Assembly: GCF_011045165.1 (NCBI RefSeq)
Contig: NZ_JAAKZI010000002.1
Coordinates: 186,001 to 250,000 of the forward strand
DNA: 64,000 bases
Direction of reading: 5' to 3'
Source of the DNA: Arthrobacter silviterrae
GTDB taxonomy: Bacteria > Actinomycetota > Actinomycetes > Actinomycetales > Micrococcaceae
This document shows positions 58,408-64,000 of the stretch, one piece after another (the stretch's first letter is position 1; every line of letters starts with the position of its first letter). Under the pieces are notes generated by a model. That model had not been told where the DNA came from. It did not search any database and was given only the letters and a program-made list of their open reading frames with translations. The position numbers were made by a program, and so were the translations under genes.

Positions 58408-59922
58408 TCAGGGACGGGCCGCAGGCAGGGCGATGGTGAATTCGGTGCCGGAGGGACCGCTGGCGACGGCGATGGTCCCGCCATGGGCCTCGACGATCGC
58501 CTTGACGATGGGCAGCCCTAGCCCCGTGGTCCCGTCCGTGCCGGAGCGGGCGGTGTCCGCGCGGGCGAACCTGTCGAAGATGCGTGGCAGGAATGCCGCG
58601 TCCATCCCCTTGCCGCAGTCGCGGACAGTGACGGCGGCGGTGCCCTCCGGGCGCGTTTCCAGGACCACCGTGACGGAAGTGCCCGGGTCCGTGTGCTTTT
58701 TGGCGTTGCTAAGCAGGTTGGCCACCGCCCGGTGCAGCTGGGACTCGTCGCCGCGCACCATGACGGCTTCCGCGGGGACGTCGATGTTCCAGCGGTGCGG
58801 CACCGTTCCCGTGCGTGCGGAGGCAGCGGCGTCGGCTATTTCGGCATCGGTTGCCGCCTCGACCACCAGCTCGGTGAGGTCGAGGTCGGCCAGGGCCGGT
58901 GGCCGGCCTTCGTCATACCTGGCCAGCAGCAGCAGGTCGTCCACGAGGTTTTGCATGCGCAGGGCCTGGGACCGCACCCTGTCCATCGAGTCCCGGCCGC
59001 CGTCGTCCAGCTTTTGCGTGCGCACCACCAGGTCCGAATAGCCCCGGATCGATGCCAGCGGGGTACGCAGTTCATGGCTGGCGTCCGCCACAAAGCGGCG
59101 CACCTTGCTTTCACTTTCCTGCCGTGCCGACAGGGCGCCGGAAAGATTGTCCAGCATGCGGTTCAGGGCATTGCCCACGCGGCCCACTTCGGTGTCATTG
59201 TCGCTTGGCTCAATGCGTTCCACGAGTTCCACCTCGCCCGAATCCAGGTGCAGCTCGGCAATCCTGTTGGCCACGGTGGATACCTCTTCCAGCGGCTTGA
59301 GGTTGTGGCGGATCAGCACGGTGCCGGCCACTCCGGCCGCGAGCAGGCCCGCCGCGGCCACCAGCGCCATGGTCAGGCCCAGGGAAGACAGCGTCCCGTC
59401 GAGCGTCCCGAGGGGCAGGCCCACCGTCACGATGCTGCCGTCGGAGGCCTCGAGCGACTCGACGCGGTAGGCGCCAATCCCCAGGTCCACGTTCGACGGC
59501 GACGCGCCGGGGGTCAGTGCCCGCAGCGCTGCAACGTCCGCGGAGCCAATCACATGCTGCTGGTATTGCAGGTCGATCCAGCCGGAGCGGGCGGTGTCCA
59601 CGACGCCGTCGGTCACCCGCATCATGAGGATCCCCTCGCCCTGGCCGGGGGCCTGAAGCGGGTTGGGCGGAACAGCCCCGGAACCGCCCGGCTGCCCGGG
59701 GTCCGGCACGTGGTCGGTGGCGGCATGGGCGGAGCGGCGCAACTGCAGGTCGAGCTGGCCCGTCAGGTACGTTTCCATGGACAGATAGCTCACCACGGCG
59801 ATTCCGGCGCCGACGAACGCCAACAGCAGCAGCGAAACAGCTATCAACTTGGTGCGCAGCCTCATGCGGCGCCGGACCGGCCAGGGGCCGCGGCGGCTCA
59901 CTTCTGGAGTCCTTCCCGCCAC
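58408..59922 (-). CDS. Sensor histidine kinase
   Basis: A 504-residue two-helix membrane kinase. TM1 is near residues 22–46 and TM2 near 180–205, with an outer sensor region between. HAMP follows, then the HisKA domain with the phosphorylated His in DASHELRTPLASIRGYSDL (about residue 283), N-box HRAVANLLSNAKKH and G-boxes DCGKGMD and TTGLGLPIVKAIVEAHGG. GTG start at 59922 with GGGAG upstream. It follows the response regulator by 21 bases. The layout resembles mycobacterial TcrY and PrrB kinases; the signal is unknown. Confidence 0.9.
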   Translation of the reverse strand: MAGRTPEVSRRGPWPVRRRMRLRTKLIAVSLLLLAFVGAGIAVVSYLSMETYLTGQLDLQLRRSAHAATDHVPDPGQPGGSGAVPPNPLQAPGQGEGILMMRVTDGVVDTARSGWIDLQYQQHVIGSADVAALRALTPGASPSNVDLGIGAYRVESLEASDGSIVTVGLPLGTLDGTLSSLGLTMALVAAAGLLAAGVAGTVLIRHNLKPLEEVSTVANRIAELHLDSGEVELVERIEPSDNDTEVGRVGNALNRMLDNLSGALSARQESESKVRRFVADASHELRTPLASIRGYSDLVVRTQKLDDGGRDSMDRVRSQALRMQNLVDDLLLLARYDEGRPPALADLDLTELVVEAATDAEIADAAASARTGTVPHRWNIDVPAEAVMVRGDESQLHRAVANLLSNAKKHTDPGTSVTVVLETRPEGTAAVTVRDCGKGMDAAFLPRIFDRFARADTARSGTDGTTGLGLPIVKAIVEAHGGTIAVASGPSGTEFTIALPAARP

Positions 59923-59943
59923 AAGGCAACTCCCAGGCAGGGA

Positions 59944-60693
59944 CTATCTTGCCGGCTTGAGCACATAGCCCGCCCCGCGAACCGTGTGGATGAGCGGGTC
60001 CCGCCCGGCGTCCACCTTCTTGCGGAGGTAGGAGATGTACAGTTCCACAATGTTTCCGTGGTCCCCTCCCGTTGACTGCCAGACATTGTCGAGAATTTGT
60101 CCCTTGCTTACCACCGTCCGGGCATTGCCCATCAGGTAGCGGAGCAGTTCAAACTGCGTGGCGGTCAGCGCGATTTCCTCACCGCCCCGGCGAACTTCGC
60201 GGGTTTCTTCGTTGAGGACCAGGTCCCCGACCACCAGTTCATTGCCGCCAAGGTCGGCCAGCCCTGACCTGCTGATGAGCCGGTACAGGCGCAGGAGCAC
60301 CTCTTCCATGCTGAACGGCTTGGTGACATAGTCGTCGCCTCCGGCCGCCAGCCCGCCCACCCGGTCCTCGGCAGAGTCCTTGGCCGTCAGGAAGAGGGCC
60401 AGGACGCCGGGCTGGAAACTGCGGATGCGCTGCAGGGCTTCCAGCCCGTCAAAGGTGGGCATCATGACGTCCAGGACCAGGATGTCGGGCCGGAATTCCT
60501 TGGCCAGGCTGACGGCCTCCGGCCCGTCCGAGGCCAGCTCCACGCTCCAGCCGGCCATCCTCAGGCCGATGCCGATCAGCTCCGCAAGGTGGGGGTCGTC
60601 GTCGGCCACCAGTGCCCTGATGGGGGATCCGTCGGGATGGGAAAGGGTGCGCAGCTTGCCCAGAAACGCATCTGTGCCTTGTGGTTGTGCCAT
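59944..60693 (-). CDS. OmpR-family response regulator
   Basis: A 249-residue transcription factor. Receiver domain with acidic pocket VADDDPH, phospho-acceptor Asp75 in LVLDVMMP, Thr in LFLTAKD and Lys in YVTKPF; then a winged-helix domain with TATQFELLRYLMGNARTVVSKGQIL and NIVELYISYLRKKVD. About 20 extra residues precede the receiver. AAGGAGG lies upstream of the ATG and a −10-like TAAGAT at 60724–60729. Its targets may include the adjacent glycosyltransferase genes. Confidence 0.92.
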   Translation of the reverse strand: MAQPQGTDAFLGKLRTLSHPDGSPIRALVADDDPHLAELIGIGLRMAGWSVELASDGPEAVSLAKEFRPDILVLDVMMPTFDGLEALQRIRSFQPGVLALFLTAKDSAEDRVGGLAAGGDDYVTKPFSMEEVLLRLYRLISRSGLADLGGNELVVGDLVLNEETREVRRGGEEIALTATQFELLRYLMGNARTVVSKGQILDNVWQSTGGDHGNIVELYISYLRKKVDAGRDPLIHTVRGAGYVLKPAR

Positions 60694-60773
60694 GGTCCCA
60701 TCCTCCTTGGCGTTCGTACCGCCATCTTAAGCGCAGGATGTGTGGAAGCTGTGGGAAAGCGAAACGGGCCGGC

Positions 60774-61295
60774 TCAGAGGTTGCGGATCATGCGGGTGTT
60801 GCCCAGGGTGTTGGGCTTGACCCGGGCCAGGTCAAGGAATTCGGCAATGCCTTCGTCGGCGGAGCGCAGCAGTTCCGAGTACACCGCGGGATCCACGGCG
60901 CTTTGGTCCGCCATGACCTCAAAGCCGTGGCGGACAAAAAAGTCCACCTCAAACGTCAGGCAAAACACGCGGCGGACGCCAAGGTCCACCGCCTTTTCAA
61001 GGAGCCGTTCCACCAGCGCATGGCCCACGCCCTTGCCCCGCCAGGCGTCGGCACTGGCCAGCGTGCGGATTTCGGCCAGGTCTTCCCACATGACGTGCAG
61101 CGCGCCGCAGCCTACGACTTCCCCGTCCAGTTCTGCCACCAGGAACTCCTGGATGGACTCGAAGTAGGTGACTGACTCCTTGGAAATCAGGATTCGCTTC
61201 TCGGCCAGCGGCGCCACCAGTTCCTTGATGGCCTGCACGTCGGAGGTGCGGGCGGGGCGGAGTGCAATGTCAAGGGCGGTAGCTTCAGCGGTCAC
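60774..61295 (-). CDS. Amino-acid N-acetyltransferase, ArgA-like GNAT
   Basis: A 173-residue GNAT enzyme similar to the stand-alone glutamate acetyltransferase of mycobacteria (Rv2747 type), which makes N-acetylglutamate for arginine synthesis. SVTYFESIQEFLVAELDGEVVGCGALHVMW and AEIRTLASADAWRGKGVGHALVERLL (acetyl-CoA loop) and VFCLTFEVDFFVRHGF are characteristic. GTG at 61295 has TAGACT 6 bases upstream and no ribosome site. No other arg gene is near. Confidence 0.82.
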   Translation of the reverse strand: MTAEATALDIALRPARTSDVQAIKELVAPLAEKRILISKESVTYFESIQEFLVAELDGEVVGCGALHVMWEDLAEIRTLASADAWRGKGVGHALVERLLEKAVDLGVRRVFCLTFEVDFFVRHGFEVMADQSAVDPAVYSELLRSADEGIAEFLDLARVKPNTLGNTRMIRNL

Positions 61296-61301
61296 GTGTT
61301 T

Positions 61302-61307
61302 AGTCTA
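61302..61307 (-). promoter_or_regulatory. −10 element of a predicted leaderless promoter (ArgA-like gene)
   Basis: TAGACT on the minus strand, 6 bases before the GTG at 61295. Confidence 0.5.
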
Positions 61308-61341
61308 TGACGGAGCCGGCCCTGCACCTTGAAGCGCCCCT

Positions 61342-61398
61342 TAAAGCACGACGCCGGTGACCCGCCTTGGGAAGGCGGGTCACCGGCGTCGTGCTTTA
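61342..61398 (-). terminator. Terminator of clpC
   Basis: A perfect 27-bp stem (61342–61368 with 61372–61398) and 3-base loop, ending 1 base before the clpC stop codon region. It separates clpC from the leaderless promoter of the next gene. Confidence 0.88.
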
Positions 61399-61399
61399 T

Positions 61400-63889
<2,490 letters not shown>

Positions 63890-63908
63890 TTCGCCACACT
63901 CCTAGCTA

Positions 63909-63931
63909 CTGCGTACCTTGATGCTACGCAG
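63909..63931. promoter_or_regulatory. Palindrome over the clpC −10 region
   Basis: CTGCGTA (63909–63915) and TACGCAG (63925–63931) are perfect arms around 9 bases. The minus-strand −10 TAGCAT overlaps it, so a bound protein would block the promoter. It does not fit the CGC-N5-GCG pattern I know for ClgR. The rest of 63932–64000 shows no gene. Confidence 0.45.
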
Positions 63932-64000
63932 TGCCGGCCCGCCGTGGGGGCATGTTCGCCACAGGGGAAATAAGGGCGCCCTGCGCCCGCGCAGTTTAAA

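Overview
The window is GC-rich, densely coded, chromosomal DNA from a high-GC Gram-positive bacterium. The best fit is the Micrococcaceae (Arthrobacter sensu lato). Support comes from the radA–disA–mutY order, an actinobacterial-type histidine ammonia-lyase with a Cys-Ser-Gly cofactor motif, a PHO box of 11-nt direct repeats before pstS, frequent GTG/TTG starts, about thirteen genes that look leaderless (a TAnnnT-like hexamer 6–7 nt before the start codon), and a DUF222/HNH gene remnant. The family assignment is inference from gene content; no 16S gene is present. No prophage, cas genes or intact insertion sequence were seen.

Layout. 1–5.9 kb: a partial NlpC/P60 peptidoglycan hydrolase, a tandem universal stress protein, a short flavoprotein-like oxidoreductase, a CopC-type protein and an NCS2 purine permease. 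6–15.8 kb: a histidine-utilisation neighbourhood (hutG, an aldehyde dehydrogenase, hutH, an IclR regulator) interrupted by an asymmetric heterodimeric ABC exporter; a 236-bp palindromic array of 32-bp repeats lies between the IclR gene and hutH. 15.9–26.3 kb: mostly housekeeping and membrane genes (spermidine-synthase-like protein, GNAT, O-methyltransferase, thiamine-binding protein, AzlCD exporter, GH15 glucoamylase-like enzyme, glycerophosphodiesterase, DUF445, DUF2871, carboxylesterase). 26.4–30.4 kb: a complete fructose PTS operon (DeoR regulator, 1-phosphofructokinase, FruA IIABC) ending in a strong terminator. 30.5–36.8 kb: an MHS-type transporter, a cytochrome b561–molybdopterin fusion oxidoreductase, small genes, a pyridoxal/HMP-type kinase and tRNA-Lys. 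37–43.6 kb: a phosphate region with a PiT transporter plus its DUF47 partner and a pstSCAB operon behind a PHO box, preceded by a 98-bp MITE-like element. 43.7–52.3 kb: a DHA2 exporter with a MarR regulator, an FUSC protein, radA, an HNH/DUF222 pseudogene, disA and mutY. 52.3–54.6 kb: the PTS-dependent dihydroxyacetone kinase dhaKLM. 54.7–60.7 kb: a surface glycosylation locus (glycine-rich GT39 enzyme and GT2–GtrA fusion) next to a two-component system. 60.8–64 kb: an ArgA-like acetyltransferase and clpC.

How the parts relate. FruA and DhaM both take phosphate from the general PTS, but no ptsI (EI) is in the window. The two phosphate uptake systems lie side by side, Pst being the low-phosphate-inducible one. 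The GT2–GtrA and GT39 genes overlap by 4 nt and plausibly make, flip and use a polyprenyl-phosphate sugar under control of the adjacent kinase/regulator pair. The most unusual DNA is non-coding: the 32-bp-repeat palindrome (14700–14935), the MITE-like element (37676–37773), a 53-nt hairpin (5931–5983), three successive inverted repeats before the molybdoenzyme gene (33956–34050), and a 22-bp divergent region whose two −10 hexamers overlap (22848–22869).
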